In this document: in pieces, positions 7,293 to 14,339 of the stretch
How the letters are laid out: every line of letters starts with the position of its first letter
Position numbering within the stretch: the stretch's first letter is position 1
The notes under the pieces: model-generated
What the model saw: the letters and a program-made list of their open reading frames with translations, nothing else
Database searches by the model: none
What the model was told of the DNA's origin: nothing
Position numbers and translations under genes: made by a program
Origin: Trachythela sp. YZ-2020
Taxonomy: Eukaryota; Cnidaria; Anthozoa; Malacalcyonacea; Clavulariidae
Assembly: GCA_016169945.1 (NCBI GenBank)
Contig: JADLSH010000180.1
Location: 161,158 to 225,157 of the forward strand
Length of the DNA: 64,000 nucleotides
Direction: 5' to 3'

Positions 7293-7988
7293 AAGAAGGT
7301 GACAGTGTTTATAAAAGACAATGAGAAGGAGCTCTACCTTGGCACTAGTTTTTCAAACATGCACAACAAGTCGATGATGACTTTAAAGAACGCGGCGGTC
7401 TTTTGGAAGTTTAAAAACGTTATCTCTGGTGTTAACGACTTCATTCTGTATGGCACGGCAGCAAGCGTTAGCGCGCGCAGTCAAAAGATTATGTTCGGTG
7501 AGGGGTATTGGACGTTTGATATGATCAAAGCCAAGCTAAAAGAATACGACGTAACGTTGATAAAAATTCCATACAACAATACGTGTAAGATATCGTCAAA
7601 AAATCATTTGTTAGATCTTGACAACTTCGCGCCGCTACTAGGCTTTCCAAATAGGCAAATTATTAATGAAACTACTGGAAACACCATCATTTGGGTGACG
7701 TCACCTAACGTTGTAGACATCAATCAAGGACTATCCTACATTTGCATCGACTGTGATATCATAGACTCATCGGTGAACTTTAGCACGCATGGTGAGAGAA
7801 GTATAACGCTATCTACGTTACCAATAACGTCAGAGCAAGCTCTGAACTCGTCAGTGACATTTTTCAAAAATATCAACAGCAAAGCGGTGATCAACATCGG
7901 TTGTATAAACAGGTTGTTTTTCGATGTAAGTACGAATATTGAAAAGAAGGTTGATATGGACTTACTACTTGAGTTGTACATTGAATAA
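7290..7988 (+). CDS. Probable penton/minor capsid protein
   Basis: This 232-residue, beta-rich protein has a conserved-looking core: GYWTFDMIKAKL near residues 72-83, LDNFAPLLGFPN near 112-123 and YICIDCDIID near 148-157. That order resembles the small capsid (penton) proteins encoded beside the integrase or capsid genes in Polinton-like elements, which form single jelly-rolls at the vertices. The assignment is from pattern memory and context. The TAA stop is immediately followed by the integrase ATG (TAAATG), so the two genes abut. Confidence 0.5.
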   Translation: MKKVTVFIKDNEKELYLGTSFSNMHNKSMMTLKNAAVFWKFKNVISGVNDFILYGTAASVSARSQKIMFGEGYWTFDMIKAKLKEYDVTLIKIPYNNTCKISSKNHLLDLDNFAPLLGFPNRQIINETTGNTIIWVTSPNVVDINQGLSYICIDCDIIDSSVNFSTHGERSITLSTLPITSEQALNSSVTFFKNINSKAVINIGCINRLFFDVSTNIEKKVDMDLLLELYIE

Positions 7989-9139
7989 ATGAGCGAAGCA
8001 GGTGATGATAAAATAAGTGACGACGAGTTCGTCATCGAACAAAAACTACGAGATATTTACTACAATCCAAGCACCGGATTTCAGTCAATGGAAAGATTAT
8101 ATCAAAAAGCTGTCCAAGCCGGGTTAAGTGTTAGTCGAAGAATTGTAAGAGACTGGTTAAGAACACAAGACACCTACACGACACACAAACCTATTGTGAG
8201 AAAACATAAATTTCAAAGAACGTACGTCAAAGACTTAGCCGATCAAATTCAGATGGATTTGGTTGACATGGGAAAGTACAAAACAAAAACAAAGGTTACT
8301 ATTGGATCTTAACAGCTGTTGAGGTTCTAAGTCGTCAAGCGTTCACGATACCGGTTTATAGAAAAGATACCAAAAGCATGACAGCCGCGGTGGGTGAGAT
8401 ACTGAAAGAGTTTAAGGTGAGGTTTGGTAAGTATCCAAAGACTGTCCAGTTTGACGAGGGAAAAGAGTTCTATAACGTTGGTGTGAAGACCTTGTTAAAA
8501 GACCACGACGTTAAGTACTTCTCTACGAACTCAGATAGAAAGGCTGCCATAGTTGAGAGATTTAACCGCACGCTAAAAACGTCTATGTGGAAATACTTCA
8601 ACAAGGAAGATACCTTTAAGTGGGTTAATGTGTTAAACGATCTCACGGACAACTATAATAACACCAAACATAGTTCCATCTTAATGAAGCCATCTGAGGT
8701 AGATAAGTCTAATAAAGACCAAGTGTGGCTTACGTTGTTCGGTTATGGATTAGGTAAGTTCCCAGTGCCAAAGTTTAAAGTTGGTGATACCGTGAGAATA
8801 AGTAAGTACAAAAACACATTCGCGAAAGGGTATGAGGCTAACTTTACAAGTGAGACGTTTGTGGTCAGCGGTGTTTTTAGAGGTGACCCAAACATGTATG
8901 AACTCGAAGACGAGACCGGTGAGGAGATCATTGGTAAGTTCTACGAAGAGGAGATGAGTCACGTAAACAAGCCACACACGTACAAGATAGAAAAAATTCT
9001 AAAAAGAAAAAAGGGACAAGCGCTAGTGAAGTGGTCTGGATATGGTAAAAACCATAACTCATGGGTTAGTGAGCAAAGTATATCAATGCAAGGTAAGTCA
9101 AGCATAGGGGCACGTAGCGGATTTCAAAGCGGAGCGTAA
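7989..9139 (+). pseudogene. Polinton-type rve integrase with chromodomain, one frameshift
   Basis: The 5' part (7989-8312) encodes the N-terminal helical/zinc-type region (RLYQKAVQAGLSVSRRIVRDWL) and the first catalytic Asp (QMDLVDMGKY). The 3' part (open from ~8279, ATG at 8378, to 9139) continues in the -1 frame with the second Asp (VQFDEGKEF), the Glu in IVERFNRTLK and a C-terminal chromodomain (YKIEKIL...ALVKWSGY...NSWV). The frame changes in the A-rich stretch ~8273-8293, and no canonical slippery heptamer is present in the zero frame. The enzyme would insert the element into host DNA. The chromodomain may bias sites to marked chromatin. Confidence 0.9.
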
Positions 9140-9164
9140 ATAAATGTATTAATAAATAAACAAT

Positions 9165-10502
9165 ATGGATAATGACGACATTGGTGGTGAAGACATTGAA
9201 ATGAAAGAACGTGAGCGTACTCGAGAGACAGAAGACGCTGAAGAGGGTGAGACTAGCTTTATAGATAACGAACGCGGTGATGAGAGTGTGTTAATAATCG
9301 ATGGTTCAAACCCTGTGTTTGTGAGACCTGATAAAGAAGACTTAAATATAGAATCTAGAATTAATAAAATTAGGGGAAAAGATCAACGTCGTGATGAAGG
9401 TGTTATAAGACGTCACATCATTCATGACAAGAAACAGTTTTTAAAAACTGGACTTGGCATCACTGTGAACAAAGGTGATGGACCAAGCTCAACAACACTA
9501 TACGATGAGTTAGAAACCACCTTCTCTGAAAAGACTAATAAGATTAATGGTGCGAGGTATAAGGGAAAAAAAATATTGTTTCTAAAAGATGATAAAATGA
9601 ATTACTCCACAGACAAAGCGAAATTAGCGTACGTTAACGAGTTTAAGGAGCTATTAAAAAAGGCTGACAAAGAGCATCAAAGAACTCCAGCCGCTCAGGT
9701 TGAAAAGCGGCTAGACGAGCAGGGTATAGACGATGTCTCAGAGGAGCATACTAACAGTGTGTTGGGAGCTGCTAAAAAAATTATTAGAGAGAGACTGGAT
9801 GACAAAGCTGAGTCAATTCTAAACAATACAAGTCTTACCACAAACGAACTGCGAGAGTTTCGTGGAATACATAAGAGAGGGTTACCAACTGCTGACGCAA
9901 GAGAGGCGGGACAAACCGATGAAGAGGTTATCGGATATTTAGACACAGAGGTCACGAAGTGGAAAGATAGAGCTAACAAATACCGTCAAGAGGGCAACGA
10001 AGAGAAGGCACTGATGTGTGAGTCCATCTCAGACTATGCAAAACTAAAAGCCGATAGTCTAAGATTACAGTCTGGTTTACGTGTTCAGTCAGAGGAAGCG
10101 ATCAACATCATTAATGAGACGACCGACACCGATGACTTAACCAACTTTCAAAAATTCAAAAAATGGGCAAAAAAAAATCTTGTTGGATTGTCTGCAGTTG
10201 CAATAGGTATCGCTGGTATAATAACATCAATCATTAGAGGTGGAAGAAATGTAGTTAATAAGGGTGCGAGTGCTGCTAAAAAGTTTGCAAAAAGTGTTAA
10301 AAATACAATTAAAAAGATAGCTGATAAGGCTGGAAAGTTCGGTCCAATAATATCAGCACTAGGTACTATCATTAGTTCTATTATAAAGTATCTGGCTATG
10401 TTTTTAGGATGGTTAGGTTCAAATTTATGGGTGTTAGCCTTAGCATTAACATACTTTGTTTATAGCGAGTTTAAAGACTACCGTGAAAGACGAGCGAAGT
10501 GA
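9165..10502 (+). CDS. Large virion-type protein with amphipathic and membrane C-terminus
   Basis: In this 445-residue protein, residues 1-45 are very acidic and the middle is charged and helical. From about 325 the chain turns basic and hydrophobic: FKKWAKKNLVGLSAVAIGIAG, a Lys/Ala amphipathic region and a final Trp-rich transmembrane segment (about 410-432). I recall similar C-terminal modules in uncharacterised cnidarian proteins of the same element type. It could be a membrane-active virion protein comparable in role to adenovirus protein VI, which is inference. The preceding spacer has several AATAAA-type motifs (9138-9160). Confidence 0.65.
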   Translation: MDNDDIGGEDIEMKERERTRETEDAEEGETSFIDNERGDESVLIIDGSNPVFVRPDKEDLNIESRINKIRGKDQRRDEGVIRRHIIHDKKQFLKTGLGITVNKGDGPSSTTLYDELETTFSEKTNKINGARYKGKKILFLKDDKMNYSTDKAKLAYVNEFKELLKKADKEHQRTPAAQVEKRLDEQGIDDVSEEHTNSVLGAAKKIIRERLDDKAESILNNTSLTTNELREFRGIHKRGLPTADAREAGQTDEEVIGYLDTEVTKWKDRANKYRQEGNEEKALMCESISDYAKLKADSLRLQSGLRVQSEEAINIINETTDTDDLTNFQKFKKWAKKNLVGLSAVAIGIAGIITSIIRGGRNVVNKGASAAKKFAKSVKNTIKKIADKAGKFGPIISALGTIISSIIKYLAMFLGWLGSNLWVLALALTYFVYSEFKDYRERRAK

Positions 10503-10541
10503 TTGTGAACCAACAGGTCAAGAAAAAAAATCGATAAACTA

Positions 10542-10579
10542 GTTTAAATGTTTTATATACAAAACATACTAATAAAGAG
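10542..10579 (+). promoter_or_regulatory. Shared second-class promoter, copy 2
   Basis: TTTAAATGTTTTATATACA, then AAACATACTAATAAAG, ends two bases before the ATG at 10580. Confidence 0.65.
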
Positions 10580-11098
10580 ATGGTATTAAGAATTAATGTA
10601 AAAGTTAACGAGTGTATAAAAAATGGCGTTGAACTATCAAATAAATATATGTGCACCATTTGTAACCACGTTGGTGACTTAAATGAGACGACAGCACATA
10701 TAAAAAACAAACACCCGCACATTGATGGTGAGATTAAGTTTCAATGTCCACATTGTTCGTATATCACATCAAACCATAACAAGTACGTAACACATAGAGA
10801 GGATGAGGTGATAGAGATGTGTGCTAGCGATGGTTCTTTAACTTGTAATCAGGCAAGCTGCACAAGCTGCACAAGCAGCACAAGCAGCACAAGCAGCACA
10901 AGCAGCACAAGCGGCGTTGAGGTTGATGAGTGCGACCTAGAACTGGAGTGTAGGTGCAACAACAATGATATGCATTGTGTGTGCGGGTGTTGTAATAATG
11001 GTTGGTGTAGAGGTAATTGTGATTGTCGTGAGTGTGTTGATTGTGAAATTGCTATGCAGGTTCACCCGTTCATCTGCGACATTCCTGAGGATTGGTAA
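10580..11098 (+). CDS. Zinc-finger, cysteine-rich regulatory protein
   Basis: In this 172-residue protein, two N-terminal C2H2-like units are visible: CTIC...H...H near residues 25-44 and CPHC...H...H near 55-72. Then comes a DNA-repeat-encoded CTSSTSSTSST linker (about 93-112) and a C-terminal cluster with over a dozen cysteines (CRCNNNDMHCVCGCC and on). It probably binds nucleic acid or protein through zinc. The start is fixed by the second-class promoter and the end by a 13-bp terminator-like hairpin, suggesting a separately regulated, perhaps early, gene. Confidence 0.7.
   Translation: MVLRINVKVNECIKNGVELSNKYMCTICNHVGDLNETTAHIKNKHPHIDGEIKFQCPHCSYITSNHNKYVTHREDEVIEMCASDGSLTCNQASCTSCTSSTSSTSSTSSTSGVEVDECDLELECRCNNNDMHCVCGCCNNGWCRGNCDCRECVDCEIAMQVHPFICDIPEDW
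10855..10914 (+). repeat. Trinucleotide-type coding repeat (AGCTGCACA/AGCAGCACA)
   Basis: A short tandem repeat lies inside the zinc-finger gene and encodes the Ser/Thr/Cys linker. It is in frame, so length changes would not break the protein. Confidence 0.75.
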
Positions 11099-11124
11099 GT
11101 CTAAAGCCGCTACCTGTCGTGGTT

Positions 11125-11160
11125 AAACTTCTTAAACTTTAACGTTTAAGAAGTTTTTTT
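11125..11160 (+). terminator. 13-bp hairpin followed by T-run
   Basis: AAACTTCTTAAAC (11125-11137) and GTTTAAGAAGTTT (11144-11156) pair perfectly, and T's continue to 11161. It lies 27 bases after the zinc-finger gene stop. Confidence 0.75.
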
Positions 11161-11172
11161 TATGTATAATAA

Positions 11173-11403
11173 ATGGCTACTAAACAGAAGGATATATTGA
11201 ACGAATTATACACTGCGGCTGTAATCACCGCAGGTGCAATGGCAATCTCATATATTGGTAAAAAAGTTGTAAAAGACTCACTTGGTCTTCCAGCGACATT
11301 AGTCGGGGCTGCTAAACTTTCCGCGGTTTTTGGTGTAAGCGCTGTTGGGGTAAAGATGTTACAAGACAAAAAGTATCTACCAGACAACCCATTCAAAGAG
11401 TGA
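11173..11403 (+). CDS. Small two-span membrane protein
   Basis: A 76-residue protein with two hydrophobic segments (about residues 12-27 and 44-59), a basic GKKVVKDS hinge and the C-terminal YLPDNPFKE. I recall a similar small protein next to the following gene in other cnidarian elements of this type, but cannot name a function. The start lies on the late signal TATAATAAATG, so it is probably expressed with the structural genes. The stop is followed by GAACGAAGCGAAGCAAGAC. Confidence 0.65.
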   Translation: MATKQKDILNELYTAAVITAGAMAISYIGKKVVKDSLGLPATLVGAAKLSAVFGVSAVGVKMLQDKKYLPDNPFKE

Positions 11404-11433
11404 ACGAAGCGAAGCAAGACAAAGTATAAATAA

Positions 11434-11844
11434 ATGGCTAGTATGGTAGTATCAGGAGTATTCAACGCCTTAGCATTTGCAGGCGCTGGGTTTCTATTTA
11501 AATCGCTTGATAAAGATAAGTATGAAAAAGAAACTGAAAGACATAACCGAGCGACAGAGAAGTTAGCAGCTGATAAGGAGAAGTGGTATGAGGAAGAGGT
11601 AAAGAGTAAAAACAAATTAGCGCTACTTCGTCAACAGCTATCTGACGCAAACGCAGACATCAACACAACGAACAATGCATTAGACAACTTACGAAAGATT
11701 ACTAACGAGAAGAGGACATTCACAAGAGAGCCACATATCTCAGATTACTATGAACCATCAGATGAAATGAAAGAGTATCAAAACATCGTTATTGGACTTG
11801 CTGGACTGCTTGGTGGTTGGGGTGCTTACAAATTAATTGTTTAA
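11434..11844 (+). CDS. Membrane-coiled-coil-membrane protein
   Basis: This 136-residue protein has an N-terminal hydrophobic segment (about 3-23), a long charged coiled coil (about 28-95, with LLRQQLSDANADINTTNNALDNL) and a C-terminal hydrophobic helix (IVIGLAGLLGGWGAYKLIV). The start is on TATAAATAAATG. Two membrane segments separated by a coiled coil suggest a scaffolding or virion membrane protein. The stop codon overlaps the TTTAAATG that opens the next promoter. Confidence 0.65.
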   Translation: MASMVVSGVFNALAFAGAGFLFKSLDKDKYEKETERHNRATEKLAADKEKWYEEEVKSKNKLALLRQQLSDANADINTTNNALDNLRKITNEKRTFTREPHISDYYEPSDEMKEYQNIVIGLAGLLGGWGAYKLIV

Positions 11845-11880
11845 ATGGTATGTTTACAAAAACACACTAATAAAGGAAGG
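11842..11880 (+). promoter_or_regulatory. Shared second-class promoter, copy 3
   Basis: TTTAAATGGTATGTTTACAA, then AAACACACTAATAAAGGA, 9 bases before the ATG at 11890. Almost identical to 5719-5762 on the other strand. Confidence 0.68.
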
Positions 11881-11889
11881 ACTAACACA

Positions 11890-12276
11890 ATGACATTTGA
11901 AAAATTAAACGAAGTTAAATTTGAACTCAACGAGGCATTCACATGGGGTGTAAAAGAAGACAAGTATAGTGGGTATGTCATCCCACTGGATGTTCCTGAA
12001 GACGTCAAAGATAAAATTAAAAGCCTTGCCTATGAGCATTGTACAAAAAACCAACTATATGGAAACGTGTTATACCTAAAGTCAAAAGATCTAACAGACA
12101 AGCAAAAAAGTGAACTGTTAGATCAAAAATATATGAACATCATGATCCACTTTAAGGTCACAGGTGTGTTCACAAAAACCGGCGACGAAGGTGTTGTTAA
12201 GTACCTTATCTTCAAGGTCACTAGACTAAGAAAAATAGATAAGCCAGAGCGTGAAGCAGAGTGTCCAGAGGACTGA
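11890..12276 (+). CDS. Unknown 128-residue soluble protein
   Basis: The start at 11890 is preferred over the in-frame ATG at 11845 because the latter lies inside the promoter element. The product begins MTFEKLNEVKFELN, is mixed alpha/beta with no membrane segment, and has alternating strands in its second half (NIMIHFKVTGVF, VVKYLIFKVTRL), compatible with an OB-type fold. A single-stranded-DNA-binding role is conceivable for a promoter-class-2 gene but is not shown by any motif. The stop is followed by GAACGAAGCGAAGCAAGAC. Confidence 0.6.
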   Translation: MTFEKLNEVKFELNEAFTWGVKEDKYSGYVIPLDVPEDVKDKIKSLAYEHCTKNQLYGNVLYLKSKDLTDKQKSELLDQKYMNIMIHFKVTGVFTKTGDEGVVKYLIFKVTRLRKIDKPEREAECPED

Positions 12277-12310
12277 ACGAAGCGAAGCAAGACGAAGTGT
12301 AGTGTGAAAT

Positions 12311-12338
12311 ATTTTCAAAGGTTTAAGTCTTTGAAAAT
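12311..12338 (+). terminator. 10-bp hairpin at gene end
   Basis: ATTTTCAAAG and CTTTGAAAAT (12311-12320 and 12329-12338) pair perfectly around an 8-base loop, after the gene ending at 12276. Confidence 0.6.
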
Positions 12339-12377
12339 TTAAATGTTTTATATATAATACATACTAATAAAGGGACA
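12339..12377 (+). promoter_or_regulatory. Shared second-class promoter, copy 4
   Basis: TTAAATGTTTTATATATAAT, then ACATACTAATAAAGGG, just before the ATG at 12378. Confidence 0.65.
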
Positions 12378-13556
12378 ATGAACTCAATTAGAAAAGAAAT
12401 TCGAAAATACGTTCGAACTAATTATACTACTAGCGGTGAGGTGTGTTATGACATACCACAAATGACAACCATTAAGAACTACAAGTTTAATCTTGATTCT
12501 AAATATATTGGTGAGAGCAACAAGGAGCTGACTAACATCATACGTGAGACTATACAAGTCAGCACTCGCAATGACAATCACAACAGGTGGATTCATTATT
12601 ACGCGTTTGCTATAAACGGGGTGGTAATTAAATACATCAAAATATCAAATGGTTATAACGTCGCAAACGTAGACGTTAACGTCACCATAACTAAATATCA
12701 TGATATTAACGAGGAACAAAGTGCAGAGGTGTATAAAAATATGGTGGCTCTCAAAAAAGCAGAGAACAAAACAAGAGAAGAAAGTGATGTTTGTGAGGCT
12801 AAAGACAATGACAAACATTGTTACGAAGAGGACAACGGAGAGATGATATGTGTTAATTGTGGTGTTGTAAAAAGGGGGTGGGCTAAATTCAAAAATGGGT
12901 GTGAAAAACTTACAAATCCACGTCTAAAAGATTATAGAATTTATGAGGTTGATGAAAAGTATTGGGACGGGAAAGAAAAGCCAATAATTAGAACTGTTCA
13001 AGGTCTTAAGGTCTTAGCGAAAAGTTTAAAGCTTAAGTATTTCTCAAGAATGAGTGAAAAAGAGCTTTCTAAGAATTTAAAAGTTGAAGTTACAAGATAT
13101 TATAGATTTATCTTTACGAACAAAAAAACAGGTGAGCAACGTGAGTTCGTGTCTATGACTAAAGCGGGGAAGGAAATGGGGTGTAATCCAAGTTGTATAT
13201 TCAACAAACTTAAAAAAGGTAAAGAGGTTGATATTAATATAAGAGGTGAGATTTACATTCTAAAAGATAATGGAAAACTAAATCTCAAACAAAGTGAACC
13301 AGTCGTTAGTGAAAACAAAGTAAGTGAGGTGTTAGTCAGCAAAGCTAGCAAAGCCAGCAAAGCCAGCAAAGCTAGCGAAACCAGCAAAGCTAGCAAAGCT
13401 AGCGAAACCAGCGAAGACAGCGATGCCAGCGAAACCAGCGATGTATATATGAGTGAAAGCGAGAGTGAGTATAGTGAAGCAGGGGTGGTAAGTGAGATAG
13501 AAGATATAGAGTATGATACCGAAGCGTCAGACAGTGGGGATGATAATTGGTGGTGA
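12378..13556 (+). CDS. Multidomain nucleic-acid-binding regulator with zinc ribbon
   Basis: In this 392-residue protein, residues ~1-120 are globular and unrecognised. Near 146-162 is HCYEEDNGEMICVNCGVV, which resembles half of a TFIIB-type zinc ribbon. Near 207-235, GLKVLAKSLKLKYFSRMSEK resembles a SAP/Rho-N-type helix pair. Near 257-296, FVSMTKAGKEMGCNPSCIFN followed by a Gly/Ile strand resembles a NUMOD1-type DNA-binding motif. A SKASKASKAS repeat and an acidic Ser/Glu/Asp tail ending DDNWW resemble a transcription-activator tail. A viral transcription factor is a reasonable inference. It has its own class-2 promoter and a T-run hairpin terminator. Confidence 0.68.
   Translation: MNSIRKEIRKYVRTNYTTSGEVCYDIPQMTTIKNYKFNLDSKYIGESNKELTNIIRETIQVSTRNDNHNRWIHYYAFAINGVVIKYIKISNGYNVANVDVNVTITKYHDINEEQSAEVYKNMVALKKAENKTREESDVCEAKDNDKHCYEEDNGEMICVNCGVVKRGWAKFKNGCEKLTNPRLKDYRIYEVDEKYWDGKEKPIIRTVQGLKVLAKSLKLKYFSRMSEKELSKNLKVEVTRYYRFIFTNKKTGEQREFVSMTKAGKEMGCNPSCIFNKLKKGKEVDINIRGEIYILKDNGKLNLKQSEPVVSENKVSEVLVSKASKASKASKASETSKASKASETSEDSDASETSDVYMSESESEYSEAGVVSEIEDIEYDTEASDSGDDNWW
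13330..13440 (+). repeat. Coding AGCAAAGCY repeat
   Basis: About a dozen 9-base units (AGCAAAGCT, AGCAAAGCC and variants) encode the Ser-Lys-Ala and Ser-Glu-Thr repeats of the regulator, in frame. Confidence 0.75.
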
Positions 13557-13567
13557 AGTGTTCGTGT

Positions 13568-13614
13568 AATCTCAAAGGCTTCTCAGTCTTTGAGATTTCG
13601 TCTTTTTTTTTTTT
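13568..13614 (+). terminator. 10-bp hairpin followed by 12 T's
   Basis: AATCTCAAAG (13568-13577) and CTTTGAGATT (13588-13597) pair perfectly, with a T12 tract at 13603-13614. It resembles a bacterial intrinsic terminator. Confidence 0.75.
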
Positions 13615-13648
13615 GCTGAATGGTCGAAGGGGTATATAATAAAGTAAT

Positions 13649-14197
13649 ATGTGTGATAAAATTTTATGGGGAAAAGCTAAATGGGTTAAATACTGGCAAT
13701 GTGTAATGTGTAGTAACGCAGCACCAAGTATTGAAGAAGTTATAGAGACGTTAAAAATTTCGAGTCTGGGAAAAACCGAAAGAAAACTGATAACACTCAT
13801 TTTTTGTTTGCCAAAGAAAATGCGTGGTCCATTAAGTCATGCTTTAGTAGGTCTCTTTGAGTATATGTATGACTGGGCGGTGGAGCAAGCAAAACCAGTT
13901 TTGCTAAAACAAACTAAGTTTCAGAAAGCACTAGCGATTGTTAGAGTAAAGCGTAAGGACTGCACACGTAATGATAAAAACGGTTTCTTAAACGATACTA
14001 GTATTTATAAGTACGGTGTTGCAGAATGGGGTGCTTTTGAAGGTGCGGCAGATGATGAAGATGACAACGATAATTGTTCTGCTGGTTATGGTTATGGGTT
14101 AAGTGATAGTGAGGAAAGTGAGAGCGAGAGTGATGGGAGTGTGAGTGATGAGAGTGATGGGAGTGTGAGTGATGGGTGTGAGAGTGAGTGTGAGTGA
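13649..14197 (+). CDS. Unknown protein with acidic Ser/Glu/Asp tail
   Basis: In this 182-residue protein, residues 1-125 are basic and helical (KWVKYWQCVMCSNAAPSIEE at the start, with a CVMC pair). From about 130 the chain becomes an acidic, repetitive tail (DSEESESESDGSVSD) encoded by GTGAGTGA-type repeats. The promoter GTATATAATAAAG lies 6 bases before the ATG. A 13-bp hairpin with T-run follows. It has no recognised domain. A basic core with an acidic tail is consistent with a DNA- or histone-binding protein, but that is a guess. It is the last gene of the element before retroelement sequence begins. Confidence 0.6.
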   Translation: MCDKILWGKAKWVKYWQCVMCSNAAPSIEEVIETLKISSLGKTERKLITLIFCLPKKMRGPLSHALVGLFEYMYDWAVEQAKPVLLKQTKFQKALAIVRVKRKDCTRNDKNGFLNDTSIYKYGVAEWGAFEGAADDEDDNDNCSAGYGYGLSDSEESESESDGSVSDESDGSVSDGCESECE

Positions 14198-14232
14198 GTG
14201 TGAGTGAGTGCGAGTGTGAGTGAGTGCGAGTG

Positions 14233-14267
14233 AAAAAAGTAACCATACACGTGGTTACTTTTTTTTT
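14233..14267 (+). terminator. 13-bp hairpin with T-run
   Basis: AAAAAAGTAACCA (14233-14245) and TGGTTACTTTTTT (14252-14264) pair perfectly around TACACG, and T's continue to 14267. It is the last signal of the virus element. Confidence 0.75.
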
Positions 14268-14287
14268 GACTTTTTTTTTCTCAACCC

Positions 14288-14338
14288 GTTTGGTGTCGGT
14301 TGGTGGTGGTGTCGGTTGGTGTTGGTGTCGGTTGGTGG
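14288..14338. repeat. GGTGTCGGTTGGTG minisatellite at element border
   Basis: Three to four imperfect units lie just between the last viral hairpin and the first BEL/Pao sequence. They may mark the right edge of the virus element; no terminal inverted repeat could be tested because the left end is outside the window. Confidence 0.6.
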
Positions 14339-14339
14339 A

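Noticed and set aside
8273..8293. Programmed -1 frameshift in the integrase
   Set aside because: No canonical slippery heptamer or obvious downstream structure; a mutation or sequencing indel is simpler. Kept only as a check.
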